Source of the DNA: Pelomicrobium methylotrophicum
Lineage (GTDB): Bacteria; Pseudomonadota; Gammaproteobacteria; Burkholderiales; UBA6910
Assembly: GCF_008014345.1 (NCBI RefSeq)
Contig: NZ_VPFL01000005.1
Location: 62,001-126,000, forward strand
Length of the DNA: 64,000 nt
Direction of reading: 5' to 3'
The first letter of the stretch is position 1. Each line of letters begins with the position of its first letter. Below, piece after piece: positions 18,147-25,688 of this stretch. A program made the translations under genes and the position numbers. Below the pieces are notes generated by a model. The model searched no databases. It saw only the letters and a list, made by a program, of their open reading frames with translations, and had not been told where the DNA came from.

Positions 18147-19280
18147 TCAGCGTCCGGCGGGTTCCAGTCGCGCGATGATCCCGTCGCGGGCGTCGGTCAG
18201 GACATAGACATGGCCGTCTGGACCCACGCGCACGTCGCGGATGCGCCCCAGCTCGCCCTTGAGCAGATGCTCTTCCTCGATGACCTGCTCGCCGCGGAGC
18301 CTGAGGCGCACCAGCATCTGATCCTTGAGGGCTCCGACGAATAGGTCGCCGCGCCACCGGGGGAACTTATCGCCGGTGTAGAACGCCATGCCCGAGGGTG
18401 CGATGGACGGCACCCAGTAATGGATCGGCTGGGCCATGCCCGCCTTGTGGGTGCCTTCGCCGATCTTGGTGCCGATCCCGTACTCGACGCCGTAGGTGAT
18501 CACTGGCCAGCCGTAGTTGATCCCGGCGCGAATGATGTTTACCTCGTCGCCACCCTGGGGCCCGTGCTCGTGGGCCCAAAGCATCCCGGTGACGGGATGC
18601 AGCGCTGCCCCTTGCACGTTGCGGTTGCCGAGAGAATAGATCTCGGGCCGAGCCCCGGGGCGGTTGACGAACGGGTTGTCCCTCGGCACCCGGCCGTCGT
18701 CGTGCAGCCGCACAATCTTGCCGGCTAGATCGTCGAGCCGCTGAGCCCGTTCCATCTCGCCGCGGTCGCCGAGGGTCACGTAGAGGTATCCCTGGCGGTC
18801 GAAGACGAGGCGGGAGCCGAAATGGCGGCCGCCCCCCGATTTGGGCATCTGTCGAAAGAGCACTTCTACGTTCTCGAGGCGCCGGCCCGTGAGCCTGCCG
18901 CGCGCCACTTCGGTGCTGATGCCGCCTACGCCCGGGGCGGCATAGGAGAGATAGACGAGCCCGTTCTCGCTGAACTTGGGGTGCAGCGCCACGTCCAGCA
19001 GCCCGCCCTGGCCATACGCGGCTACCGGGGGCAGCCCTTCCACCGCTTGTGGGACCAGCGTTCCATCGGGAGCGACGAGGCGCAGCCGTCCCGGACGCTC
19101 GGTCACCAACATGCGGCCATCGGGCAGGAAGGCCAAGCCCCATGGGTGCTCGAGCCCACGGGTGAGCGTAACGACCCGGAAGGCGTGAGCCTGGGAGGTA
19201 TACACAGTGTCTGCTGCTGCCGCCGTCGCGAAAATGGCGGCTGCAATGGCGGCAAAGGGGCGGGCAATGGGTCGGACCAC
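18147..19280 (-). CDS. PQQ-dependent aldose sugar dehydrogenase (soluble GDH/YliI family)
   Basis: 377 residues with a signal peptide (about 1-23, ending ATAAAADT), so the enzyme is periplasmic. The six-bladed propeller of the family is recognisable from LEHPWGLAFLPDGRMLVTERPGRL, GQGGLLDVALHPKF, the active-site stretch WAHEHGPQGGDEVN, and WVPSIAPSGMAFY. Homologues oxidise aldoses with PQQ and Ca2+. It is the only evident PQQ-using enzyme in the window and a possible consumer of cofactor made from the two PqqA peptides. No dedicated electron acceptor is adjacent. Confidence 0.9.
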   Translation of the reverse strand: MVRPIARPFAAIAAAIFATAAAADTVYTSQAHAFRVVTLTRGLEHPWGLAFLPDGRMLVTERPGRLRLVAPDGTLVPQAVEGLPPVAAYGQGGLLDVALHPKFSENGLVYLSYAAPGVGGISTEVARGRLTGRRLENVEVLFRQMPKSGGGRHFGSRLVFDRQGYLYVTLGDRGEMERAQRLDDLAGKIVRLHDDGRVPRDNPFVNRPGARPEIYSLGNRNVQGAALHPVTGMLWAHEHGPQGGDEVNIIRAGINYGWPVITYGVEYGIGTKIGEGTHKAGMAQPIHYWVPSIAPSGMAFYTGDKFPRWRGDLFVGALKDQMLVRLRLRGEQVIEEEHLLKGELGRIRDVRVGPDGHVYVLTDARDGIIARLEPAGR

Positions 19281-19435
19281 AGGTGCTCTCTCCGGGAAAG
19301 CAAAAAGGACACAAGGGTTTGTGGGCCCTGTCGCCGCTCGAGTTCCAGGGAGTTAATCGCTGGGATGGACGGTCAGCCGAAATGACGCTCGTTCGTTACA
19401 ATCCGAACGAGTCTGCTTTGACGAGGAGAGCCTGC

Positions 19436-20020
19436 ATGCGCACGACAGATCCGACCGGCCGCTGGACCACCGCGCTGCTGCTGGCGGCTGCGGTAACGAT
19501 CGCGGTGCCGCCAGCGACCTGGGCCGACCCCCCGCCCTGGGCTCCCGCCCACGGGTGGCGCAAGAAGCACGACCCCTTCTACGTGGGCTACTCCGGCCAC
19601 AAGTGGCCCGACGACTACGGCATCGTTTCCGGACGCTGCAAGCGGGAGGCCATCGGTGCCGTGCTGGGCGGCGCAGTGGGCGCGGCGGTGGGCTCCCAAG
19701 TGGGGAAGGGTCAGGGCAAGGCGGCCGCCGTCCTCGTCGGCGGGGTGGTGGGGGCGGTGATCGGGGCCAAGATCGGCCGCGAAATGGACCAGGAGGACCG
19801 GGCCTGCTTCGGTCACGCGCTGGAGCTGGCCAAAGACCGCCAGACCGTCACTTGGAGCAATCCCCATGGCGTGACCTACACGGTGACCCCGCTGCGCGGG
19901 TTCACCCACGAGGGTCGCCAGTGCCGCGAATACGACACCGTGGTCACCGTGGGCGGCGCAAAGGAAAAGGTGCGCGGCAAGGCCTGCCAGGTGGGCGAGG
20001 GGGAATGGAGAACGCTCTGA
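19436..20020 (+). CDS. glycine-zipper 2TM-domain surface-antigen-like protein
   Basis: 194 residues from the ATG at 19436, preceded by GAGGAGA; the frame is open further upstream but without a ribosome site. Signal peptide about 1-31 (ending ATWADP). The central region (about 73-118) has tandem glycine-zipper motifs (AVLGGAVGAAVGSQVGKG, VLVGGVVGAVIGAKIG), and a C-terminal domain (TVTWSNPHGVTYTVTP, CREYDTVV) resembles 17-kDa surface antigens. Probably an outer-membrane-associated envelope protein. A terminator follows at 20043-20071. Confidence 0.85.
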   Translation: MRTTDPTGRWTTALLLAAAVTIAVPPATWADPPPWAPAHGWRKKHDPFYVGYSGHKWPDDYGIVSGRCKREAIGAVLGGAVGAAVGSQVGKGQGKAAAVLVGGVVGAVIGAKIGREMDQEDRACFGHALELAKDRQTVTWSNPHGVTYTVTPLRGFTHEGRQCREYDTVVTVGGAKEKVRGKACQVGEGEWRTL

Positions 20021-20042
20021 GCCCGCCGGGGCTCGCGGGGAA

Positions 20043-20071
20043 GCCCGGCCCAGGGCCGGGCGCCTTCGTTT
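20043..20071 (+). terminator. terminator after glycine-zipper gene
   Basis: GCCCGGCC (20043-20050), loop CAG, GGCCGGGC (20054-20061), then GCCTTCGTTT. The stem is strong and perfect; the T-tract is poor. Confidence 0.5.
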
Positions 20072-20133
20072 GAAGATCCAAGGCGACCTTCAGGGAGCGG
20101 AGCCCGGCGGGGCGGTATAATGCGCCTGCCTTT

Positions 20134-21087
20134 ATGATCATTGAGCCGGTCATCTTATTTTTTCTTCTGGGGATCGCCGCCGGGCTGCTACGCTCTGATC
20201 TCAAGCTTCCCGCAGCGCTCTACGAGACCCTGTCCATCTTTCTGCTCCTTGCCATCGGCTTGAAGGGCGGGGTTGAGCTCGCCAAGCATCGCGTCACGGA
20301 GCTCCTGATCCCGTCGCTTATCGTGGTCGTCACCGGCGCTTTGCTGCCGCTCACGGCCTATCCGGTGCTGCGTCGGCTCGGGCGCCTGAAGCGCGCCGAT
20401 GCTGCTTCCATTGCCGCGCACTACGGTTCGGTGTCGGTGGTCACGTTCGCGGTCGCCGTCACCTACCTGGGCCATCAACAGCAGCCGTACGAAGGATATG
20501 TCACCCTCTTTCTCGTGCTCCTGGAGATGCCGGCGCTGGTGACGGGGGTGTTCTTGGCCAAGGGATTGGCCAGCCCGGCGGAGGACGCGGCCCCGCAATG
20601 GGGGCGCTTGATGCGTGAGGTGTTTTTCGGCAAGAGCATCTTCTTGCTGCTCGGAGGCCTGTTCATCGGGTGGTACGCAGGGCCGGCACACATCGCGCCG
20701 CTGGATCGGCTGTTCTTCGACCTGTTCAAGGGGGTGCTGGCGCTGTTTCTGCTGGAGATGGGGTTGGTGGCCTCAGGGCGCATCGCCGAGCTCAAGCGCT
20801 TCGGTCTCTTCCTGATCGGCTTTGCGACCGTCTTTCCGCTGCTGGCGGGACTCTTCGGGGCCGCCATCGGGCGCATGATGGGCCTGTCCGTGGGCGGGAC
20901 GGCGCTCCTCGCCACCCTCTACGCCAGTGCTTCCTACATTGCCGCGCCTGCAGCCATGCGCATTGCCGTCCCCGAGGCGAACCCCGCCCTGTCCATTGGG
21001 GCATCCCTGGGGGTCACGTTTCCGTTCAATCTGCTGCTCGGCATCCCGGTCTACTATTGGATCGCCCTCAAGCTCCATGGAGGCTGA
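20134..21087 (+). CDS. sbtA: SbtA-type sodium-dependent bicarbonate transporter
   Basis: 317 residues, about 10 membrane helices in two inverted halves. Family hallmarks include LKLPAALYETLSIFLLLAIGLKGG at the N-terminus, AAHYGSVSVVTFAVA near residue 95, and ATLYASASYIAAPAAMRIAVPEANP near residue 270. In cyanobacteria SbtA imports bicarbonate with Na+. Here it is followed one base later by a PII-like sbtB, the conserved pairing. Why a heterotroph needs it is unclear; it could feed biotin carboxylases or anaplerosis. Confidence 0.9.
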   Translation: MIIEPVILFFLLGIAAGLLRSDLKLPAALYETLSIFLLLAIGLKGGVELAKHRVTELLIPSLIVVVTGALLPLTAYPVLRRLGRLKRADAASIAAHYGSVSVVTFAVAVTYLGHQQQPYEGYVTLFLVLLEMPALVTGVFLAKGLASPAEDAAPQWGRLMREVFFGKSIFLLLGGLFIGWYAGPAHIAPLDRLFFDLFKGVLALFLLEMGLVASGRIAELKRFGLFLIGFATVFPLLAGLFGAAIGRMMGLSVGGTALLATLYASASYIAAPAAMRIAVPEANPALSIGASLGVTFPFNLLLGIPVYYWIALKLHGG

Positions 21088-21088
21088 G

Positions 21089-21391
21089 ATGACGACCGAC
21101 CACCGCAAGCTCCTCACCGTGATCTGCGAAGCAGAGCTGGAGTCACGCCTGGCGCAGGACGTGATGCGGCTCGGCGCCCACGGCTACACGGTCACCGACG
21201 CCCGCGGACGGGGCGCGCACGGGGTGCGGGACGCCGCCTGGGAGGCGACCCTGAATATCCGCATGGAAGTGGTGTGCGAAGCGCAAGTGGCCGCCGCCAT
21301 CGCCGCGCATCTGCGGAAGACCTACTACGACAACTACGCCATGATCCTGTTTATTCAGGACGTGGAAGTGCTGCGGCCGGAAAAGTTCTGA
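21089..21391 (+). CDS. sbtB: SbtB-like PII-family regulator of SbtA
   Basis: 100 residues. GGAGG at 21079-21083 sets the start at 21089, one base after the sbtA stop. The PII-like ferredoxin fold is visible: LLTVICEAELESRLAQDVMRLGAHGYTVTDARGRG, then WEATLNIRMEVVCEAQVAAAIAAHLRKTYYDNYAMILFIQDVEVLR. The cyanobacterial C-terminal CGPxGC redox loop is absent (it ends RPEKF). SbtB binds adenine nucleotides and docks onto SbtA to gate transport. Confidence 0.88.
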   Translation: MTTDHRKLLTVICEAELESRLAQDVMRLGAHGYTVTDARGRGAHGVRDAAWEATLNIRMEVVCEAQVAAAIAAHLRKTYYDNYAMILFIQDVEVLRPEKF

Positions 21392-21430
21392 CCCCGGGCG
21401 CGGGTGCGGAGCGGCCACCTTTCGCGCTCA

Positions 21431-21495
21431 CCCCTTCACGCCGTCCCTTTTCATGGTCATCGTGGTGGTCCGGCTCGGGCGCTTGCGTGAAGGGG
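21431..21495. other. long-range inverted repeat downstream of sbtB
   Basis: CCCCTTCACGC (21431-21441) is complementary over all 11 bases to GCGTGAAGGGG (21485-21495), with a 43-base loop and a short T-run further on (about 21511-21516). It may end the sbtAB transcript. The rest of 21392-21693 is the cold-shock gene promoter and leader. Confidence 0.4.
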
Positions 21496-21547
21496 AGCTC
21501 CCGTGGGCGTTTTTCTCCGAGCGGGCGGTCGGAAGTCATGCAGTGGT

Positions 21548-21576
21548 TTGACATGGCCGCGGGAGTCGGCTAAAAA
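21548..21576 (+). promoter_or_regulatory. sigma-70 promoter of cold-shock gene
   Basis: A perfect -35 TTGACA (21548-21553), a 17-base spacer and a -10-like TAAAAA (21571-21576). Predicted start near 21583 gives a leader of about 110 bases before the Csp start codon, in keeping with the long structured leaders of cold-shock mRNAs. Confidence 0.55.
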
Positions 21577-21693
21577 GGCGGCGTGTTCGCTGCAAGGTTT
21601 GCACCACCGGTTGGCGGTTCGCAGGCTTGTGGGTCAGACATGGGAATGCGGCTTCGGCTGCAGGTTGAAGTTGTTTTTTTGAAAGGACTGTGA

Positions 21694-21897
21694 ATGGCAA
21701 CCGGTACGGTGAAATGGTTCAACGAGGCGAAAGGTTACGGTTTCATTACCCCCGATGGTGGCGGCGAAGACCTTTTCGTCCACTTCTCCGCGATTCAGGG
21801 CAAGGGCTTTAAGACCCTGAAAGAAGGGCAAAAGGTCTCTTTCGATATCACCCAGGGTCCCAAGGGCAAACAAGCGTCCAACGTCAATCCGGCTTAG
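21694..21897 (+). CDS. cold-shock domain protein (CspA family)
   Basis: 67 residues forming a complete cold-shock domain with RNP1 KGYGFITP and RNP2 DLFVHFSAI. It binds single-stranded RNA/DNA and melts mRNA secondary structure. Ribosome site GAAAGGA. Monocistronic: promoter at 21548-21576 and a strong terminator at 21931-21962. It neighbours other RNA-remodelling genes (RRM protein, RhlE, IF-1). Confidence 0.97.
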   Translation: MATGTVKWFNEAKGYGFITPDGGGEDLFVHFSAIQGKGFKTLKEGQKVSFDITQGPKGKQASNVNPA

Positions 21898-21930
21898 CCC
21901 GGGACGGGGATTTTGCGTCAAAGGCCTTAA

Positions 21931-21962
21931 GCCCCGGGGCGATCGCGCCCGGGGCATTTTTT
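21931..21962 (+). terminator. intrinsic terminator of cold-shock gene
   Basis: GCCCCGGG (21931-21938) and CCCGGGGC (21948-21955) form a perfect 8-bp stem, followed by ATTTTTT. It lies between the convergent Csp and RRM genes. Confidence 0.85.
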
Positions 21963-21972
21963 GTCTTGGGGT

Positions 21973-22242
21973 TCAACGTCGGCGCGGCCCGCGCCCGCCC
22001 TCCTTGGGACGTGCCTCGTGCACCTTGAGGGGGCGGCCGTGCAGCTCCTTGCCGTTCAGGCCCCGAATGGCTGCCAGCGAATGCTGCTTGCCCGGCATCT
22101 CCACGAAGCCGAAACCGCGGCAGGCGCCGGTGAAAAGCTCCCGCATGACCTGAGCGGATTTCACCTCGCCAAACGCCTTGAAGAGTTCGGCGAGCTCCGC
22201 TTCGGTGGTTTCGGGTGCCAAGTTGCCCACAAAAATGTTCAT
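21973..22242 (-). CDS. RNA-recognition-motif (RRM) RNA-binding protein
   Basis: 89 residues, a single RRM with RNP2 IFVGNL at the N-terminus and RNP1 CRGFGFVEM around residue 42, ending in an Arg/Gly-rich tail (KEGGRGPRRR). Such short bacterial RRM proteins, common in betaproteobacteria and cyanobacteria, are often cold-induced. It lies downstream of the RhlE helicase gene on the same strand, with a 41-base gap, so the two may be co-transcribed. Confidence 0.95.
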   Translation of the reverse strand: MNIFVGNLAPETTEAELAELFKAFGEVKSAQVMRELFTGACRGFGFVEMPGKQHSLAAIRGLNGKELHGRPLKVHEARPKEGGRGPRRR

Positions 22243-22283
22243 TTTAAAAGGCTCCCATCGATCGTTGGTTGACGGGGTTCCGA

Positions 22284-23756
22284 TCAGGCCGCGCCCCGGG
22301 GTGTGGCGCTGAGCAGCGCGGGCATCGGCCGGGCAGCGCCCCTGCGACCCCCACGGCGCCGCGCTGGAGGGGTGGGCGCGGGGGCGTCCATCGGCCCGGC
22401 TTCTGCATGGACATGGGCGGATGAGGGCGTTTCCGACACCACGCGTGTCGGCGCATGGGCGTTGCCGTGGAACCGCGCCTGAGGGCGGCTTCGATCGGCG
22501 GCGCGCAGACCGGTGTGGGGGCGTGCCTCGCGGCGAGCGCTTTCACCGCCGCGCCCGCGGGCCTCGGATCTGGCCCCGTGCGCAAGCGGCTCGGACAGGG
22601 CGCGCTTGCCCGGCTCGAAGTTGGGCACCCCATGGCGCTCGAGGCGGCGGTTGAGCAGCTTCTCAATCGCCGCGAGCAACCGTTGCTCCTCGGGCGCGAC
22701 CAAGGAAATGGCTTCGCCGCTGCAGCCTGCGCGTCCCGTACGGCCGATGCGGTGCACGTAGTCCTCCGCCACCAGGGGCAGGTCGTAGTTCACCACGTGG
22801 GGCAGGGCCTCGATGTCCAAGCCCCGGGCGGCGAGATCGGTCGCCACCAGCACGCGGATCTGACCGTCCTTGAAGCCCTGCAGCACGCGCATGCGCTGGG
22901 ACTGGCTCTTGTTGCCGTGGATAGCGTCGGCCTGGATGCCGTCTTTGCAAAGCTGCTGGGCCAGCCGGTTGGCGCCGTGCTTGGTTTTGGTGAAAACCAG
23001 CACCTGGTGCCAGTTGCCCGAGGCCACCAGATGGGCGAGCAGCGCCCGCTTGTGCTCGGCTCCCACCGGGTACACGCGCTGGGCCACTCGCTCGGACGCC
23101 GCGTTGCGCGCTGCCACTTCTATCAGCACCGGTGCGTGCAGGAGGCCGCTGGCCAGCTTGCGGATTCCATCGGTGAACGTGGCGGAAAACAGCAGGTTCT
23201 GACGCCTCGGCGGCAGCAGCGTGAGGAGGCGGCGAATATCTCGGATGAAACCCATGTCCAACATACGGTCTGCCTCGTCCAGCACCAGGATTTTCACCTG
23301 CGACAGATTCACGGTCCGCTGCCGCACGTGGTCCAGCAGCCGCCCAGGAGTGGCCACCAGGATATCCACACCCAGGCGCAGCGCTTCGATCTGGGGATTC
23401 ATGCTGACGCCGCCGTAGGCGAGCGTGGAGCGCAGGGGGAGGTATTTTCCGTAGCCGCGCACGCTCTCTTCCACCTGGGCCGCAAGCTCGCGGGTGGGGG
23501 TGAGGATCAGCGCACGCACGGGATGGCGGGCGGGCGAAGCCGAAGTGTTGGCCGCGGGCGCCAGGCGCTGGAGCAGGGGAAGCGTAAAGCCAGCGGTCTT
23601 GCCGGTGCCGGTCTGGGCGGCGGCGAGCACATCGTGCCCTTCGAGGATGACCGGAATGGCTCGCGTCTGGATCGGCGTGGGTTCCGCGTAGCCCTGTTCC
23701 TCGACCGCCCGGATCAGCTCGTCTTGCAGGCCGAGTCGTGCAAATGACTGAGACAA
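22284..23756 (-). CDS. rhlE: DEAD-box RNA helicase, RhlE type
   Basis: 490 residues. The start is taken as the TTG at 23756, 7 bases after AGGAGA, giving N-terminus [10 protein letters not shown]; the frame extends upstream without a ribosome site. Motifs: Q motif (GYAEPTPIQ), I (AQTGTGKT), Ia (PTRELAAQ), II (DEAD), III (SAT), V ([10 protein letters not shown]), VI (HRIGRTGR). The last ~110 residues are a basic, low-complexity RNA-binding tail. RhlE helicases act in ribosome assembly and RNA turnover, often at low temperature. Confidence 0.95.
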   Translation of the reverse strand: MSQSFARLGLQDELIRAVEEQGYAEPTPIQTRAIPVILEGHDVLAAAQTGTGKTAGFTLPLLQRLAPAANTSASPARHPVRALILTPTRELAAQVEESVRGYGKYLPLRSTLAYGGVSMNPQIEALRLGVDILVATPGRLLDHVRQRTVNLSQVKILVLDEADRMLDMGFIRDIRRLLTLLPPRRQNLLFSATFTDGIRKLASGLLHAPVLIEVAARNAASERVAQRVYPVGAEHKRALLAHLVASGNWHQVLVFTKTKHGANRLAQQLCKDGIQADAIHGNKSQSQRMRVLQGFKDGQIRVLVATDLAARGLDIEALPHVVNYDLPLVAEDYVHRIGRTGRAGCSGEAISLVAPEEQRLLAAIEKLLNRRLERHGVPNFEPGKRALSEPLAHGARSEARGRGGESARREARPHTGLRAADRSRPQARFHGNAHAPTRVVSETPSSAHVHAEAGPMDAPAPTPPARRRGGRRGAARPMPALLSATPRGAA

Positions 23757-23912
23757 GAAAATTCTCCTGAGATCGGCCTGCTGCGGCATCAAGCCGTCAG
23801 AACCGGTTCAGGCAGATACACCTTGCGTTGGTGGGATTCGAGGGAGTTCAGAGAACAACCGCGAGGGGACTACGACGCTGACCGGATAAACTGGCGTCGA
23901 GTCTTGGACGTC

Positions 23913-23918
23913 ATTATA
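23913..23918 (-). promoter_or_regulatory. -10 element for the helicase gene
   Basis: A perfect TATAAT on the minus strand, preceded by GTG. The predicted start near 23906 leaves a leader of about 150 bases before the RhlE start codon, typical of cold-regulated helicase mRNAs. The -35 match is poor. Confidence 0.45.
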
Positions 23919-24095
23919 CACGGTTTGAGCCCCACCGCGGTCGTTCAATTTTCAATTAGAGAAGCCGGCGGCGATACCGCCTTGACGGTGGGGGGAGGAT
24001 TCGGTGCTGGCCGAACCAACCCTTGAATCGGGTTTGTGCCGAGCGATCCCGTTCCCGAATTAAGGCCCCAAGCTCGCCGCCGGGCAGGCGGTGGG

Positions 24096-24124
24096 TTGAG
24101 GCGACGGGACAATTCCTGTATCGT
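24096..24124 (+). promoter_or_regulatory. promoter of predicted small RNA
   Basis: TTGAGG (24096-24101), a 17-base spacer, TATCGT (24119-24124); each hexamer matches the sigma-70 consensus at 4 of 6 positions. Predicted start near 24131, just before the hairpins at 24139-24236. Confidence 0.4.
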
Positions 24125-24130
24125 GATCCC

Positions 24131-24236
24131 CTCGTTGGGGGATACGCGATGAGCGCGCTCATGGCGCGTATCCCTTGATGAGCCCCCTGCCAGTGGACCC
24201 CTTCGGTTGACATGGGCAGGGGGCTTCCTGTTTTTG
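24131..24236 (+). ncRNA. predicted structured small RNA with intrinsic terminator
   Basis: No ORF here, but there are two consecutive strong structures. First, GGGATACGCG (24139-24148) pairs with CGCGTATCCC (24165-24174), enclosing a fully self-complementary ATGAGCGCGCTCAT. Second, AGCCCCCTGCC (24181-24191) pairs with GGCAGGGGGCT (24215-24225), followed by TCCTGTTTTT, a classic terminator. With the promoter at 24096-24124 this predicts a transcript of about 105 nt. It lies between the divergent RhlE helicase and a small ORF. It could also be a leader or attenuator of the gene at 24266. Confidence 0.5.
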
Positions 24237-24265
24237 AACCCGCTGCAAAGCTAGGAGGTGCTTCC

Positions 24266-24427
24266 ATGGCCCGAACCCTGACCCCCGAAGAAGCCGCAGT
24301 GATGATCATCCGGCGCCGTCTTCAGCAGGTGCAGGACGGCCAGCATCCCCGGCAACGGCGGGAAACCAAAAGAGAAGAACAGGAGCGCAAGGCTGGGCGC
24401 TCGGAAAATTCCCGATCCGGGCGTTAA
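24266..24427 (+). CDS. small basic protein of unknown function
   Basis: 53 residues, starting ARTLTPEEAAVMIIRRRLQQ after the initiator Met, then a charged Arg/Lys/Glu-rich tail. An AGGAGG site 7 bases upstream of the ATG strongly supports translation. I do not recognise the family. The amphipathic N-terminal helix and basic tail would suit nucleic-acid or ribosome binding (inference). It lies between a predicted small RNA and infA. Confidence 0.6.
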   Translation: MARTLTPEEAAVMIIRRRLQQVQDGQHPRQRRETKREEQERKAGRSENSRSGR

Positions 24428-24649
24428 GGCCCGCTCTGTCCGGCTTCCGCGTCAGCACCTTTGAGTGAGCGCCCGGCGGCTCACCGCCGGAAGCGTTCTG
24501 ACGCTTTCCCGGCAGCCGATCTGATTCCCTCCCTTCCCGCGCGAGGGGAGCGCCGCAGCCAGCGCTGCGCCGGTGGGCGGGGTGCGTTCTTCGATCGCAT
24601 ATCCATGGGCGAGGAGAGGGGTGGCTCCATTCCAAGGAGGTTTTCGCGT

Positions 24650-24901
24650 ATGGCAAAGGAAGAATTGCTGGAAATGGAAGGCGTCGTCAGCGAGGTGCTT
24701 CCCAACACCCAGTTCCGAGTGACGCTGGACAACGGTGTGGACGTGATGGCGTACGCTTCCGGCAAGATGCGCAAGTTCCGCATCCGTATCACCCGGGGCG
24801 ACCGGGTCACAGTGGAGATGTCGCCCTACGATCTCACTAAGGCCCGCATCAATTTCCGCCAGCGGGACGCGAACTCGCCCGCTGCCCGGCCGCGGACCTG
24901 A
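24650..24901 (+). CDS. infA: translation initiation factor IF-1
   Basis: 83 residues, S1-like OB fold: [64 protein letters not shown]. It binds the ribosomal A-site on the 30S subunit during initiation. AAGGAGG precedes the ATG. It is longer than the usual 72 residues because of a C-terminal extension ([11 protein letters not shown]). It is away from ribosomal protein operons; betaproteobacteria often carry a second infA like this, and the cold-shock neighbours suggest a stress-related copy. Confidence 0.95.
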   Translation: MAKEELLEMEGVVSEVLPNTQFRVTLDNGVDVMAYASGKMRKFRIRITRGDRVTVEMSPYDLTKARINFRQRDANSPAARPRT

Positions 24902-25009
24902 CCGGCGACGCTGTGCCCCCGCCCGAAGGACGATGGCCGCAGCCCTGTCCGCGGCCAGATCTGATGGGCACTCCATCTCCGACCGGCAGGCCACCCGGGG
25001 CATTTTCGG

Positions 25010-25567
25010 ATGAGTGGACGTTACGCCTCCCTGCTTCGGCTGGACACGCGCCTCGAGAGGCACAGCGCGGAGTTCGAAGCGCTTTTCGACGCAGCCCGGG
25101 CGCAGTGCCCGGACGGCTTCCCCTTCGATGAGACCCGCAGCCTTGACGCCGTGCGCGATCGCCTGACGCTGGGGTTCGTGGAGGCGTTGCGCCGCGCATT
25201 GGGAGAGGCGCTAGCGCTGCCCCTGGAGGTCTTCAGCCTAGACCGCTTCACGGTGCAGGGCGCGGGGCCGGTGAGCCTGCACGACGACGCGCGCAACTAT
25301 CCAAACGTCTACTTCGTGATCGTGGTGGCCCATTCCGGGCGGCTCGGGATCGTGGACGGCGAGCGCCGGGCAGTGCGGCACGCGCCCGGCGAAGTTCTGC
25401 TCCTTGATCCCCGCAGGAAGCACGCCCTGGTGCCGGAGGGGATGAGGGGCGCGGATTGGCCCTGCGCGAGAACGCCCGGTTTCGCCCGCGACCCCGATGA
25501 CCAGTTCCTGTTCCTCGATTTCGAGGTGCCGCGTTGGCGGCTCCGGGAGCGCTTCCGCCTCGGCTAA
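25010..25567 (+). CDS. uncharacterised protein, possible cupin/2OG-Fe(II) dioxygenase-like fold
   Basis: 185 residues without a confident family match. The second half reads like a double-stranded beta-helix: LHDDARNYPNVYFVIVVAHS, then GEVLLLDPRRKHALVPEG. H91 and D93 (HxD) plus H138 would suit a facial metal triad as in 2-oxoglutarate/Fe(II) oxygenases or cupins. No Arg for 2-oxoglutarate is certain. The ribosome site is weak. It is a single gene between infA and the convergent glucan synthase gene. Confidence 0.55.
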   Translation: MSGRYASLLRLDTRLERHSAEFEALFDAARAQCPDGFPFDETRSLDAVRDRLTLGFVEALRRALGEALALPLEVFSLDRFTVQGAGPVSLHDDARNYPNVYFVIVVAHSGRLGIVDGERRAVRHAPGEVLLLDPRRKHALVPEGMRGADWPCARTPGFARDPDDQFLFLDFEVPRWRLRERFRLG

Positions 25568-25688
25568 GGCGACACGGCCGCAGCCCCGAGTCCCTCTTCG
25601 CGCCGACGGGGGACGCTACCGCAAGCGGAGAACCTCCCTCGTTCAGCGGGCAGGGCGGCGGGTTTTCGAGGGCGCACGTTCGGCGGCT

